A stretch of 64,000 nucleotides of DNA. It comes from Pinibacter soli (GTDB lineage: Bacteria > Bacteroidota > Bacteroidia > Chitinophagales > Chitinophagaceae). Below the pieces are notes generated by a model. It made no database searches, was not told the origin of the DNA, and saw only the letters and a list, made by a program, of their open reading frames with translations. Each line of letters opens with the position of its first letter. The stretch's first letter is position 1. Of this stretch, positions 16,020 to 25,327 are shown piece by piece. The stretch lies in NCBI RefSeq assembly GCF_029961145.1, contig NZ_JASBRG010000001.1:558001-622000 (forward strand), given 5' to 3'. The translations under genes were made by a program, and so were the position numbers.

Positions 16020-17939
16020 TTATTTTATTACCACCACTTGTTTAACGTAGAGTTTATCATTTACTCTCAGTCGCACAAAATAACTACCAGCAGCCAGACG
16101 TGACGGCAAGGTAATATTGAAAGTATGGTCTCCGGTTGAGTAGTATGACCGCTGAATTAAAGTTTGCACCAATGCTCCTGTCGCGCTATAAATATCTGCT
16201 GTAAGCTCCTGTCTTTGTTTCAGATTTACGCTTATTGTAAAATTGCTTCGAGCAGGATTTGGATAAACGCTCCATCCGAAAAAGTTTTCAGGTCGAACTG
16301 CATTATTTGTATCGCCTGGAATCAAAGGTAATGCTGTTAAATCGGTAAAGAAAGAAGGGGAACCCGTGAGGGAAACGTTTAATGATGGAACGGCTGACTC
16401 AAGGTTAGTCGCGGTATAGTTCCATTCTTTTTTACTTACAGTAGCCCCAACGACTCCTGAAGGAAAATTATATGTTGCATTGGCCACTTCCGATAAGTCG
16501 ACAGTTGTTCGCGCCCACAAAACATACACATATTTTCCTGAGCTATTTTTGAATGCCCCGCCATTAACTGACGACGGAAGATTCAATGCCGTTGTCTTTG
16601 CCACATCATACTTGTATCCGTACAGGATGTCGGATGTTGTTTTATATGCAATCCCTTCATCTGTATATTGCTGATTGTAAACACCACCATTTGTCAGTGG
16701 ACCAATGCCATCCAGTTTTTGATATAATCCCATCACATCATAGCCATTCGTTGCAGTAGCATAGTCGCCGTTGTTGCCTATTCCGTACACATACATTTGA
16801 CTGATACCATTCATTTGCGATTCTACCATTGCTTTAATGATGTAGTTTCGTTGTACTTCAATGCCGCCAAAGTAAGTGCTGGTAATATTTCCGGGAATAT
16901 TGCTTTCCGTACAGATGATTGTTTTCTTTGGATAGCTTACGCCATTGTAACCATATTTTGAAAGCACATCTTCGAAGGTTTTCTTTACACCGATGTATGA
17001 ATCTGCGCAGGCATCAGAGTGTCTTTTATATTTTACAGTGCCTGTTACTCCATCCCAATAAGCAAGATCATAAATTGGATAACTGTGAAAACTTAAACAA
17101 TCGAAGTATGCGCCGCCTTTGTTAGGATATGCTGCGGTTACACTTCCATCAACAGGATTGTCGGTATTGCGCAGCAATACGTCAAGAAAGCTTGAATAGC
17201 CAAGTCCTCCTGGTGCTACATATGCAGTAGGATCAACCGTTTTGATTACATCGTAAGCGATTCTTAATAAGCGAATGTATTGATATACTGGCGCACGGAG
17301 GTTCAGTAATTCGCAAGGCGTTGGCGTATTCTCAAACCAGTTTCCGGCATTGCCTGCGGCTTTCCAACCATTTGCGCCACCATCCTGATCGGGCTCGTTT
17401 ATGATCTCCCAAAACTTTGTTTGGTTCTTGTACATGCTTACTGTTTTGTACACGTATAGTGCGAAATAGTTGTTATCATTTACAGGCGTTCCGTTTTCAC
17501 CATTATCCCAAATAGGTTCGTACATATTGGCAAATAACTGCGAAGGGACAGAGCAACCGCCGTACGTATTATTGTCTTTATGCGCTGCAGAAACAGGCGT
17601 GCCGAGAAACACAGTCAGGTCTTGCATTCCCAGAGATGCGTAGTGATTGAATTGATCAACGCGTATATTGTAACCCCATGTTTGAAGAAAATCCTCGTAT
17701 AAAGAAGGGCGTACAGTTTTTACGCCAGCCCCTTTCACGCCTTTTGCCAGATTACCGGCGGCAATATCTGCAATGGTTCCATCATCCCATGAGGTTCCGT
17801 AATAGCCCATGTTGCTGCCGAACAGATAAAAGTTTGAGTAAGCCGGTGAGCCTTGAGGATCGTTCGCAGTATAGTTGACTTGTGCAGTTAGTTTCAGAGA
17901 GATAAATACACACAAAACAATAGTAAAGATGTTTTTCAT
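16020..17939 (-). CDS. Secreted clan-A-like glycoside hydrolase with T9SS sorting domain
   Basis: This is a 639-residue secreted protein. A signal peptide (MKNIFTIVLCVFISLKLTAQ) is followed by a TIM-barrel-like region with the clan-A acid/base motif WEIINEPD and a candidate nucleophile in IICTESNIPG, about 170 residues later. A beta-rich region comes next, and the C-terminus has the type IX sorting domain pattern (SVYPNPARSNFTI ... AAGSYFVRLRVNDK ... KQVVVIK). The fold resembles GH5/GH39-type enzymes acting on beta-linked glycans, but the family and substrate cannot be assigned. ATG 17939 starts the signal peptide; nine residues upstream look like leader. It is monocistronic, with no PUL partners nearby. 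Confidence 0.82.
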   Translation of the reverse strand: MKNIFTIVLCVFISLKLTAQVNYTANDPQGSPAYSNFYLFGSNMGYYGTSWDDGTIADIAAGNLAKGVKGAGVKTVRPSLYEDFLQTWGYNIRVDQFNHYASLGMQDLTVFLGTPVSAAHKDNNTYGGCSVPSQLFANMYEPIWDNGENGTPVNDNNYFALYVYKTVSMYKNQTKFWEIINEPDQDGGANGWKAAGNAGNWFENTPTPCELLNLRAPVYQYIRLLRIAYDVIKTVDPTAYVAPGGLGYSSFLDVLLRNTDNPVDGSVTAAYPNKGGAYFDCLSFHSYPIYDLAYWDGVTGTVKYKRHSDACADSYIGVKKTFEDVLSKYGYNGVSYPKKTIICTESNIPGNITSTYFGGIEVQRNYIIKAMVESQMNGISQMYVYGIGNNGDYATATNGYDVMGLYQKLDGIGPLTNGGVYNQQYTDEGIAYKTTSDILYGYKYDVAKTTALNLPSSVNGGAFKNSSGKYVYVLWARTTVDLSEVANATYNFPSGVVGATVSKKEWNYTATNLESAVPSLNVSLTGSPSFFTDLTALPLIPGDTNNAVRPENFFGWSVYPNPARSNFTISVNLKQRQELTADIYSATGALVQTLIQRSYYSTGDHTFNITLPSRLAAGSYFVRLRVNDKLYVKQVVVIK

Positions 17940-18112
17940 TAATGATTGAATTAAAATAGAATACAATTAAAATTCCGGCTGTGTAAAGGTTATAGTGGTG
18001 TGTATAATGCCGAGAGTGTCGAAACGCCTGATGACAACACAATTATTCTGCCATTTTTCCTGTAATGCGGACTATGCCTTAATTTTATTTATTCACTTTT
18101 AAAACTGATCAC

Positions 18113-19015
18113 ATGGAATTTGGCCGCGTGCCTGATAATGAATTGAATAATGTTGACTTTAGTTTACCTAAAGAACCTGCTGATAATAAACTTGTTCTCA
18201 AGGGAACGAAGCAGAAAAACCCGTTGGTCCACCTGGGTTGTGCCAAGTGGGGAAGAAAAGAATGGGTGGGAAAAATTTATCCGAAAGGAACGAAGGAATC
18301 TAACTTTCTGGAGCATTATGTGAAGCACTACAACTGCATTGAGTTGAATGCAACACATTACCAGGTATATGGTCCTTCAACAATTGAAAAGTGGGATGAT
18401 AAAGCAAAGGGCCGTGATTTCAAATTTTGTCCGAAGGTGAACCAGAATATCAGCCACTTTGGAAAGCTGGATGATAAGCAACCTTTGATGGATAAATTCC
18501 TTGAAGGCGTGTTGGCTTTCGGAGATCACCTCGGTCCCATATTTTTCCAGGTGAGTGATAAATTTACTCCGAACAGAAAAGAAGAACTTTTTAATTTTCT
18601 CTCCAAACTGCCTACTGATCTGCAATTCTTTGTGGAGGTGCGTCATCCTGATTGGTTCCTTCCGCAATATGCAAAAGAACTTTTTGATAAACTACGCGAA
18701 TTGAATATCGGTGCGATCATTACAGATACAGCAGGAAGAAGAGATTGCTGCCACATGCACCTAACTGTACCAAAAGCTTTCATCCGCTATGTAGGAAACA
18801 GCTTGCACCCAACAGACTATACTCGTTGCGATGAATGGGTAGATCGTATGAAATACTGGCTGGATCAAGGAATTGAAGAGTTGTATTTTTTCATGCACAT
18901 GCATGATGAAGCGACATCTCCTGAACTTACGGTTTATTTGGTTGATAAAATAAATGCGGCGTGTGGGCTGAATCTGATTAAACCGCAGTTTGAGGGCGGC
19001 AATACTTTGTTTTAA
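18113..19015 (+). CDS. DUF72 (YecE-like) protein
   Basis: A 300-residue protein with the DUF72 TIM-barrel signature: VHLGCAKWGRKEWVGKIYP, then NCIELNATHYQVYGPSTIEK, FKFCPKVNQNISH, LGPIFFQVSDKF and FFVEVRHPDWF. A C-terminal part carries LYFFMHMHDEATSPEL. The family is widespread and conserved but without an agreed function. The first 35 residues precede the domain and are poorly conserved in appearance. It is divergent from the hydrolase. Confidence 0.92.
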   Translation: MEFGRVPDNELNNVDFSLPKEPADNKLVLKGTKQKNPLVHLGCAKWGRKEWVGKIYPKGTKESNFLEHYVKHYNCIELNATHYQVYGPSTIEKWDDKAKGRDFKFCPKVNQNISHFGKLDDKQPLMDKFLEGVLAFGDHLGPIFFQVSDKFTPNRKEELFNFLSKLPTDLQFFVEVRHPDWFLPQYAKELFDKLRELNIGAIITDTAGRRDCCHMHLTVPKAFIRYVGNSLHPTDYTRCDEWVDRMKYWLDQGIEELYFFMHMHDEATSPELTVYLVDKINAACGLNLIKPQFEGGNTLF

Positions 19016-19020
19016 AGAGA

Positions 19021-19237
19021 GCACGCAGATGACGCAGATTGAGCTGATTTGCACTGATTGGCTGTTAGCTCTGCAAGGCCTGTAGTCTTGCAGCATTATT
19101 CCGTTGCCTTTGGCAACATTATCGCCGGCGGCGATAGAATACAACTCCGAAGCTGGAAGCTTCGGAGAGCAACGCAATAGTTCTTGCAGGGCACAAAAGA
19201 TCAGTGCAAATCTGTCAAATCAGTGTCATCTGTGTGC
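19021..19237. repeat. Nested repeat: GCACGCAGATGACGCAGATT arms around a multi-hairpin core
   Basis: The outer arms (19021-19059 and 19199-19237) are long imperfect inverted copies. The core holds consecutive hairpins: CTGCAAGG...CTTGCAG (19071-19093), GTTGCCTTTGGCAAC (19104-19118), TATCGCCGGCGGCGATA (19120-19136) and CTCCGAAG...CTTCGGAG (about 19145-19168). The 19104-19168 part is the reverse complement of 23099-23167 with few differences. Confidence 0.8.
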
Positions 19238-19243
19238 TTCCTG

Positions 19244-20413
19244 TTATTCAGCCATTGCAGCCTTCACGTACCTCTTTCTTGTTGCTACAAACAGGCCCAT
19301 TGCAAGGGCCATCACTACAACACCTGTAAGACATATTCCGGGCCAACTGCCGTGTTTCCAAACAATCAATGCAAGTGCAGACCCGGATGCAGTGCCGATG
19401 AAAGCTCCCGTCATATAAATGGTATTGAGGCGATTGCGTGCTTCCGGAAGTATTGCGTACACTCTTGTTTGATTGCTGACATGAATTGCTTGCATGGCAA
19501 AATCCAGTGTGATAATGCCGAAGCAGATGCCAATGATAGAGTATCGGAAAATATAAAAAATTACAAAAGAAAGAGCCAATACGATAACGCCCAACCCAAC
19601 CGCTTTTCGTGGATGACGCTTGTCGGCACTTCTTCCGGCAAGTGGTGCGAACAAAGCGCCCAGTGCCCCAGCCAATCCAAAAAGACCGATCGTATCACTG
19701 TTCAATCCAAATGCGGGACTGCTTAGCCACAGCACCATTCCTGTCCAGAACATTCCAAAGCAAGCAAATGCAGAACCGCTCAATATAGTTGCTTCACGAA
19801 GTTCATGGAACTTGAACATTTCAAACAACGACTTCATCAACTTGCCATAAGTGCCTTTGAATGCCGGTTGGCTTTGCGGCAAAAAGAAATACATCAAAGG
19901 CAATTGCACCAGCGTAATGATTGTTGCCAGACCATACATTCCTCTCCAGCCAAAATGTGCACCAACCACTCCGCTCAATGTTCTTGAAAGAAGAATGCCT
20001 ATCAATAGTCCGCTCATCACATTGCCAATTACTTTTCCTCTTTCTTCAGGAGATGCGAGTGCCGCCGCCATAGGGATGATCATTTGCGGTACAACACTCG
20101 TTACACCTACAAAAACAGATGCAATTCCGAGGAGCCAGAATTGATTGGCAAACGTAGTGGCAGCCAGACTTCCCACACAAATCAATGTAACTGCCATAAT
20201 CAACTTCCTGCGTTCAATTAAATCTCCCACAGGAACAAAGAACAGAATACCCAATGCATACCCCAATTGATTAAGAAATGTGATTTGCCCCGCTTGCGCT
20301 TCTGCAATGCCAAATTCCTTTGCTATTAAAGGGATAAGAGGTTGACTATAGTAAATGTTTGCAACGATAAGACCCGTGCAAATGGCCATGAAAATTTCCT
20401 GTGAACGCTTCAT
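19244..20413 (-). CDS. MFS transporter
   Basis: A 389-residue 12-helix major facilitator. The N-terminal half has LIVANIYYSQPLIPLIAKEF and the motif A-like loop GDLIERRKL; the second half has a matching loop AGRSADKRHPRK. The YYSQP signature in helix 1 is shared by the YnfM/arabinose-efflux-like drug:proton antiporter branch, so export of a small metabolite or drug is most likely. Substrate is unknown. The stop codon lies 7 bases from the arm of the repeat element. Confidence 0.9.
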   Translation of the reverse strand: MKRSQEIFMAICTGLIVANIYYSQPLIPLIAKEFGIAEAQAGQITFLNQLGYALGILFFVPVGDLIERRKLIMAVTLICVGSLAATTFANQFWLLGIASVFVGVTSVVPQMIIPMAAALASPEERGKVIGNVMSGLLIGILLSRTLSGVVGAHFGWRGMYGLATIITLVQLPLMYFFLPQSQPAFKGTYGKLMKSLFEMFKFHELREATILSGSAFACFGMFWTGMVLWLSSPAFGLNSDTIGLFGLAGALGALFAPLAGRSADKRHPRKAVGLGVIVLALSFVIFYIFRYSIIGICFGIITLDFAMQAIHVSNQTRVYAILPEARNRLNTIYMTGAFIGTASGSALALIVWKHGSWPGICLTGVVVMALAMGLFVATRKRYVKAAMAE

Positions 20414-20781
20414 ATGCTTTTCTAAAACTTTGGCTCGCGATCAGCAAAACCATATGGCCGGAGCAAATAAATGCAGGAATTTGTTTTTATACTGAGGCGA
20501 AAATGAAGCGCGAAGGTAAAATGTTTTTTCCGGTCTTTGCGGCGCTTTACAAATATTGAGTAGTATTAAAGAAAGAGAAGAGAACGCTTGTTTACCAATC
20601 TGTCATTTTGGTTGGCAAATAATCATGAACATTTTAGGCTTTGGAAAGCGTTGTAAAAAAATACGTGATCGATCTTGAAATGTTATCACCCAGCTCAATC
20701 AATAACGTGGGCCAGTTGATTAGTAAATGACTTAATTTTTTTAGCATAATTATTGTTTTTAAGTGTTTAATGGTTGTTGTT
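20414..20781. other. Intergenic stretch without recognisable gene
   Basis: About 370 bases, AT-rich near the right end. I found no ORF with coding character, RNA gene or repeat. It should hold the MFS promoter. Confidence 0.5.
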
Positions 20782-20997
20782 TTAATCCTGCAATTCTTCA
20801 CAATAATATCCTACATGTTGCAGTGTGTTTTCAACATGTCTTGGAGAGAGGTTATCAGATTCAATGCGTAAAATTTTGTCTTTATCATGCAAGTCCACAT
20901 TCCATCTGATAATACCTCCAAGCTTTGAAATGTGTTTTACTATCGATTCCACATTTCTCCTGCGTCGAATGTTTGTTTTGAATACAAGAACTTCCAT
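20782..20997 (-). CDS. Small HMA-like (ferredoxin-fold) protein lacking the CxxC metal site
   Basis: A 71-residue protein with beta-alpha-beta-beta-alpha-beta spacing like heavy-metal-associated domains: MEVLVFKTNIRRRRNVESIV, GGIIRWNVDLHDKDKILRIE, LSPRHVENTLQHVGYYCEEL. The usual CxxC of copper chaperones is replaced by RRRR, so metal transfer of the classic type is unlikely. Such degenerate HMA proteins seem common in Bacteroidota, with unknown role. It lies just upstream of the small membrane-protein gene on the same strand's transcriptional path. Confidence 0.7.
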   Translation of the reverse strand: MEVLVFKTNIRRRRNVESIVKHISKLGGIIRWNVDLHDKDKILRIESDNLSPRHVENTLQHVGYYCEELQD

Positions 20998-21028
20998 AAG
21001 AGTTATTTAGTTTGGATAAAGTAGTTGG

Positions 21029-21421
21029 TTATTCTGCTGCGCCTTCATTTGCATTTGCGGCGGGTTGTTGCTCATTAAAACCTCTTCTCCAGCTACCACA
21101 GCGTTCGCGCATTTTTTGTTTGAATTTCTCTTGTTCTTCAGGTGTCATTTTTTGCCACTTCTCACGCATGCCTTCTTTCCAGGCGCCTCCCGGTCCGCCC
21201 CACGGACCACCACGACGAGGACCGCCCTTAAAGCCGCTGAATAAAATTTTACTCAATACTAATATTCCTATTGCCTGTGGAAATGTAATGGCTGATACAT
21301 GTATTACTGAAGGAAGAATTCCGTTCCACAAGCTCATTACAATGAAGCTGAAGAGCAACACGGCAGCGGTGCCAAACAACAGCATCATGATAAATTTTTT
21401 AAAGAAAAATCCGCGTTTCAT
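21029..21421 (-). CDS. Small membrane protein with Gly/Arg-rich linker and C-terminal charged helix
   Basis: This 130-residue protein has two N-terminal hydrophobic helices (residues about 10-32 and 40-60), then a GPRRGGPWGGPGG linker and a charged helix (MREKWQKMTPEEQEKFKQKM) ending in an Ala-rich tail. The helix resembles the periplasmic Spy/CpxP-like or RseC-type charged helices found near ECF sigma genes. It follows the ECF sigma factor on the same strand at about 110 bases, so it could be part of the sigma regulatory unit. Its function is not established. Confidence 0.7.
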   Translation of the reverse strand: MKRGFFFKKFIMMLLFGTAAVLLFSFIVMSLWNGILPSVIHVSAITFPQAIGILVLSKILFSGFKGGPRRGGPWGGPGGAWKEGMREKWQKMTPEEQEKFKQKMRERCGSWRRGFNEQQPAANANEGAAE

Positions 21422-21530
21422 AATTTTATAATTTTTTGTTTTCGTGGGCTGATCGTAAATGGTTAATCGTCAATCGTGAATATCTGATTGTCGGAAATCC
21501 CATTCACGTTTCACCATTCACTTTTCACTT

Positions 21531-22109
21531 TCACGAGTTTAATAATTCGTTTTTCAAAGTGCTCAATCTGTCCCGTAAATGCAGTACTGCGTATCGTTTG
21601 CGAGAGATGAGCGTGTTAACGGTTTCACCCGTTTGTTCGGCAATCTCTTTAAAGGGAACGCCTTCCAGTTCATTCAGGATAAAAACATCTCTTTGTTCTT
21701 TTGGCAGTTCCTTCAAAGCACTGTCAAGCGCCTCCCAAAAAAGAGAACGCAGGTAAGCTGTTTCAGGATTCTCATTTCCTTCGGAAAAAAGCTCCGTCCA
21801 CTCCGCAATTGTTTCACCGTCTTCAGAAGTGTAAATGTCTTCTACTGAATCGGGTTTCTTTTTGCGTTTCTTGTCTGTGATCTTGTTTCTGGTAACTGTA
21901 AAAAACCATGCGGTAAGCTGTTCAATCGGCTGAGTGTTCCCGACGAACTGGTAAAAAACATCCTGCAGGATATCCTCGGCATCAGCTTCATTATCAACAC
22001 GTTTGCGTATAAAACCCATCAACCGCTTGCTATAAGCATTGATCGTATCGGTTATATTACGTTTTTTTTCCGCCATAGCGGTGGTTGATATCGTTGCTGC
22101 ATCCGTCAT
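21531..22109 (-). CDS. ECF subfamily RNA polymerase sigma factor
   Basis: A 192-residue sigma-70-family factor. Region 2 is visible as AYSKRLMGFIRKRVDNEADA then EDILQDVFYQF and LTAWFFTVTRNKITDKKRKK; region 4 as LKELPKEQRDVFILNELEGV, FKEIAEQTGETVNTLISRKR. ATG 22109 is chosen since the upstream extension is hydrophobic, non-sigma-like sequence. No anti-sigma gene with a recognisable zinc motif is adjacent; the small membrane protein downstream is the only candidate partner. Confidence 0.92.
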   Translation of the reverse strand: MTDAATISTTAMAEKKRNITDTINAYSKRLMGFIRKRVDNEADAEDILQDVFYQFVGNTQPIEQLTAWFFTVTRNKITDKKRKKKPDSVEDIYTSEDGETIAEWTELFSEGNENPETAYLRSLFWEALDSALKELPKEQRDVFILNELEGVPFKEIAEQTGETVNTLISRKRYAVLHLRDRLSTLKNELLNS

Positions 22110-22419
22110 GTAATTAAGGTAGACGGGCAGGAAAGCCAGATATTTTAAAGTTTTGAAAAAAAATCTTTCCAGACTAAAGATAAGCAGCAAAAACAGACAA
22201 TAACTGAATAACTGGGTTGCTGTTTGTCTTTGCGAGTGAATGCGATTCGCCCCTACAGCATTTTCAATTTTCAACTTTCAATTTTCCATTCTCCTCAACT
22301 CTGTTAAAGTTTTCCACATGAAAAATAAATCTCACAAATAATCGTTTGTTGTATAGCAGCAAAAAGTATAAAATGCGGACCCGCTAAACTTTACTCCTGT
22401 TAAAAGGTCAATAAAAGTT
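22110..22419. other. Intergenic stretch with a single TCAATTTTCAACTTTCAA arm
   Basis: About 310 bases between divergent genes. A half-copy of the TCAATTTTCAACTTTCAATT word repeat lies at about 22260-22285, without a clear facing arm. Upstream of the transpeptidase gene the sequence TAAACTTTACTCC is a weak -7 candidate. Nothing else is recognised. Confidence 0.5.
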
Positions 22420-22974
22420 ATGAAAAAGAGAACACTAATTTTTACCCTGCTGATTGCGGTAAGCGGTTTATTCGCTTTTAAAGGTCTTGAGCACAGAGTG
22501 ATGAAAAGACGTTTTTTCCATAGCGGTATTTCCGGAACTCCCTACATTGTTATCAAAAAATCCGACTACGAATTAAGTGTGTATGATGCTGAAGGCTGGT
22601 ATGCCACATATCCCGCTGTATTCGGAAACAAATCGCTCGATGACAAAATGGTGATGGGCGATAGAAAAACACCAGAAGGCGAATACAAAATTGCATCCAA
22701 GCGTCCACACGAAAAGTGGGATAAAATGATGTTACTAAATTATCCGACTCAGATAGATATAGATAAATTTAATGATCGCAAAGCAAAGGGCCTGATTCCC
22801 AAAGATGCCAAACTCGGCAATGGTATTGGTATTCACGGCACCTGGAACCGCGATGATATGGCTGTGGACTATTATCAAAACTGGACCAACGGCTGTATCT
22901 CATTAAAGCGTGAAGACATTGAAGAGTTATACGATATTATCCCCGTGGGAACTAAAGTGACGATTCAGCATTAA
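22420..22974 (+). CDS. L,D-transpeptidase (YkuD domain)
   Basis: A 184-residue exported enzyme. An N-terminal hydrophobic signal or anchor (residues 5-22) is followed by a YkuD domain starting at PYIVIKKSDYELSVYD. The catalytic motif is complete: H139 in GIGIHGTWN and the nucleophile C159 in NWTNGCISL. It forms 3-3 peptidoglycan cross-links or attaches proteins or amino acids to peptidoglycan in the periplasm. It is small and lacks a peptidoglycan-binding domain. A terminator follows. Confidence 0.93.
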   Translation: MKKRTLIFTLLIAVSGLFAFKGLEHRVMKRRFFHSGISGTPYIVIKKSDYELSVYDAEGWYATYPAVFGNKSLDDKMVMGDRKTPEGEYKIASKRPHEKWDKMMLLNYPTQIDIDKFNDRKAKGLIPKDAKLGNGIGIHGTWNRDDMAVDYYQNWTNGCISLKREDIEELYDIIPVGTKVTIQH

Positions 22975-22998
22975 GGATTTAACAACTGTCGTCTTAAA

Positions 22999-23039
22999 AA
23001 ATAAAACCCCTGAGAAGTTCTCGGGGGTTTATTTTTTTC
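22999..23039 (+). terminator. Intrinsic terminator after the L,D-transpeptidase gene
   Basis: AAACCCCTGAGA pairs with TCTCGGGGGTTT with a tight loop, followed by ATTTTTTT. Confidence 0.88.
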
Positions 23040-23040
23040 A

Positions 23041-23243
23041 AATAATTGAATTACTGAATAATTGAATAATTGGATCTATATGCTGCTCCCATTTAGCTCT
23101 CCGAAGATTCCAGCTTCGGAGCATTATTCTATCGCCTCCGGCGATAACGAATGTTGCCAAAAGCAACAAAATAAAACTCCGAAGCTAAAAGCTTCGGAGA
23201 GCGATTGATTCAGCAACCAATCAGTTATTCAGTTAATCAGTTA
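23041..23243. repeat. Nested repeat: AATTACTGAATAATTG arms around CTCCGAAG hairpins
   Basis: The outer arms (23041-23074 and 23203-23243) are loose inverted copies of a TTACTGAATAATTGAATAAT word. The core has hairpins CTCCGAAG...CTTCGGAG at 23099-23121 and 23177-23199, TATCGCCTCCGGCGATA (23130-23146) and GTTGCCAAAAGCAAC (23153-23167). The right arm reaches the acs stop codon. Confidence 0.8.
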
Positions 23244-25157
23244 TTAAATTTTTCCCCCTTTTATCTCGTTCACCACACCCGGATCAAGCAGCGTGCTTGT
23301 GTCGCCGAGGTTGTCCATTTCGCCTTCTGCAATTTTTCTGAGGATGCGACGCATGATCTTGCCGCTTCTTGTTTTTGGCAAACCACTTACGAACTGGATC
23401 TTGTCTGGTTTTGCAATTGGCCCGATGATGCGGGAAACTGTTTGCATAATGTCTTTTCTTGCCAACTCCTCATCACCATGTGATCCGTCATAAATAACGT
23501 AGGCGTAAATACCCTGCCCTTTGATTTCGTGCGGGAAACCAACAATGGCACTTTCTACTACGCCAGCATGCATGTTGATGGCGTTCTCCACTTCAGCGGT
23601 TCCTATGCGGTGACCACTCACATTCAACACGTCATCTACGCGGCCCGTGATGCGGTAGTTGCCGTTTTCATCGCGAAGACAACCGTCTCCGGTAAAGTAT
23701 AAACTATCGTATGTAGCAAAATAATTCTGTCTGCATCTTTCGTGATCGCCATAAGTAGTACGTAAAATGGACGGCCATGGGAACTTGATGCAAAGATTTC
23801 CGCTTACGCCATTTCCTTTCACTTCTTGTCCTTTTTCATCTACCAAAATCGGTTGTACACCCGGCAAAGGCAGGGTAGCAAAAGAAGGTTTGGAAGGTGT
23901 TACGCCCGCAAGATTCGATATCAGCACACCGCCGGTTTCCGTCTGCCACCATGTATCTACTATCGGGCATTTTTTCTTGCCAATGTGTTCATCGTACCAA
24001 TGCCACGCTTCCTCATTAATAGGTTCTCCAACGGTACCTAAAACTTTCAGTGAAGAAAGATCATGATTTTGAACTGGCCCCAAACCAAAGCCCATCAACG
24101 ATCTGATGGCTGTCGGCGCTGTATACAATATGTTTACTTTGTATTTATCAACAATGCTCCAGAAGCGGCCAGCATCGGGAAACGTAGGGATTCCTTCATA
24201 TATCATCGTCGTTGCTCCAGCAGCCAGCGGCCCGTAAACAATATAGCTGTGCCCAGTGATCCAGCCGATATCGGCTGTACAGAAATGGATATCGCCCGGT
24301 TGATATTGAAATACATTCACAAAACTGTATGCAGTGTACACCATGTAACCCGCGGTGCTATGTACCACGCCTTTGGGTTTGCCGGTAGAACCAGATGTGT
24401 ACAAGATGAACAACGGATCTTCAGCATCCATTTCTTCTGCTTCGCAGTATGGATTGCCTTGCGTTTCTACTTTTTTAATTTCATCTTCCCACCACACGTC
24501 TCTTCCTTTGATCATACTCACTGGGGTACGCGTACGCGTTAGTACGATCACCTTCTTAACAAATTTGCATTGAATGAGCGCATCGTCTATTACACCTTTC
24601 AACGGAATTTCTTTATTACCACGATAAGCACCGTCACACGTGATGACAAATTCGGCCTGCGCATCCTGCAAACGATCGGCAATACTTTGTGCGCTAAAAC
24701 CGCCAAAAACGACAGAATGTATAGCGCCAATTCTCGCACATGCCAGTACTGCAACAGCTAATTCAGGCACCATGCCCATATAAATACAAACGCGGTCACC
24801 TTTTTTGACGCCGTTGTTTTTTAGTACGTTACCAAATTGTAAAACTTTATTGTGAAGTTCTCTGTAAGTGAGTACGCGATGATGTTCTTCGGGATCATTT
24901 GGCTCCCAAATGATAGCAGGTTTGTTGCCAAGGCTGCCGAGGTGGCGGTCAAGGCAGTTTTCAGTAATGTTTAGTTTACCGTTAAGGAACCATTTTATAT
25001 TGGGTTCCGTAAAGTTCCAGTCCAGTACTTTGTCCCAGCGTTTGCGCCATAAAAAATTGGACGCAATGTCGCCCCAAAAAGCCTCGGGGTCGTCAACACT
25101 TTTTTTGTACGCTGTATTATACTGATCCAGAGTTGTTACCTGATAGGGATATGCCAT
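23244..25157 (-). CDS. acs: Acetyl-CoA synthetase (AMP-forming)
   Basis: This 637-residue cytoplasmic enzyme converts acetate, ATP and CoA to acetyl-CoA. Adenylate-forming motifs are clear: LFILYTSGSTGKPKGVVHS, WWQTETGG, and TGDGCLRDENGNYRITGRVD, with the C-terminal catalytic and acetylation-site lysine in GLPKTRSGKIMRRILRK. Length and the N-terminal ACAS domain (VTTLDQYNTAYKKSVDDPEA) match Acs. ATG 25157 fits this domain; upstream residues are not Acs-like. It stands alone and is divergent from the lipoprotein gene. Confidence 0.97.
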   Translation of the reverse strand: MAYPYQVTTLDQYNTAYKKSVDDPEAFWGDIASNFLWRKRWDKVLDWNFTEPNIKWFLNGKLNITENCLDRHLGSLGNKPAIIWEPNDPEEHHRVLTYRELHNKVLQFGNVLKNNGVKKGDRVCIYMGMVPELAVAVLACARIGAIHSVVFGGFSAQSIADRLQDAQAEFVITCDGAYRGNKEIPLKGVIDDALIQCKFVKKVIVLTRTRTPVSMIKGRDVWWEDEIKKVETQGNPYCEAEEMDAEDPLFILYTSGSTGKPKGVVHSTAGYMVYTAYSFVNVFQYQPGDIHFCTADIGWITGHSYIVYGPLAAGATTMIYEGIPTFPDAGRFWSIVDKYKVNILYTAPTAIRSLMGFGLGPVQNHDLSSLKVLGTVGEPINEEAWHWYDEHIGKKKCPIVDTWWQTETGGVLISNLAGVTPSKPSFATLPLPGVQPILVDEKGQEVKGNGVSGNLCIKFPWPSILRTTYGDHERCRQNYFATYDSLYFTGDGCLRDENGNYRITGRVDDVLNVSGHRIGTAEVENAINMHAGVVESAIVGFPHEIKGQGIYAYVIYDGSHGDEELARKDIMQTVSRIIGPIAKPDKIQFVSGLPKTRSGKIMRRILRKIAEGEMDNLGDTSTLLDPGVVNEIKGGKI

Positions 25158-25327
25158 ACAATCGTTCTTTTGTGCAAAATAATGAAAACGTACGACAATA
25201 ACCTTTAACAATCGTTTGTCCAAGATGCAAACAATGCAATCATACGTCATTTTAAGTGAATAAAACCTTCGTCTTGTAACTACTCCCTTAAACATTTTTT
25301 AAACATGAAAAAGGGTAACTTTATTCT

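Noticed and set aside
23096-23202. CRISPR array
   Set aside because: The repeated CTCCGAAG hairpins are few, irregularly spaced and mutually inverted; no spacer structure and no cas gene nearby.
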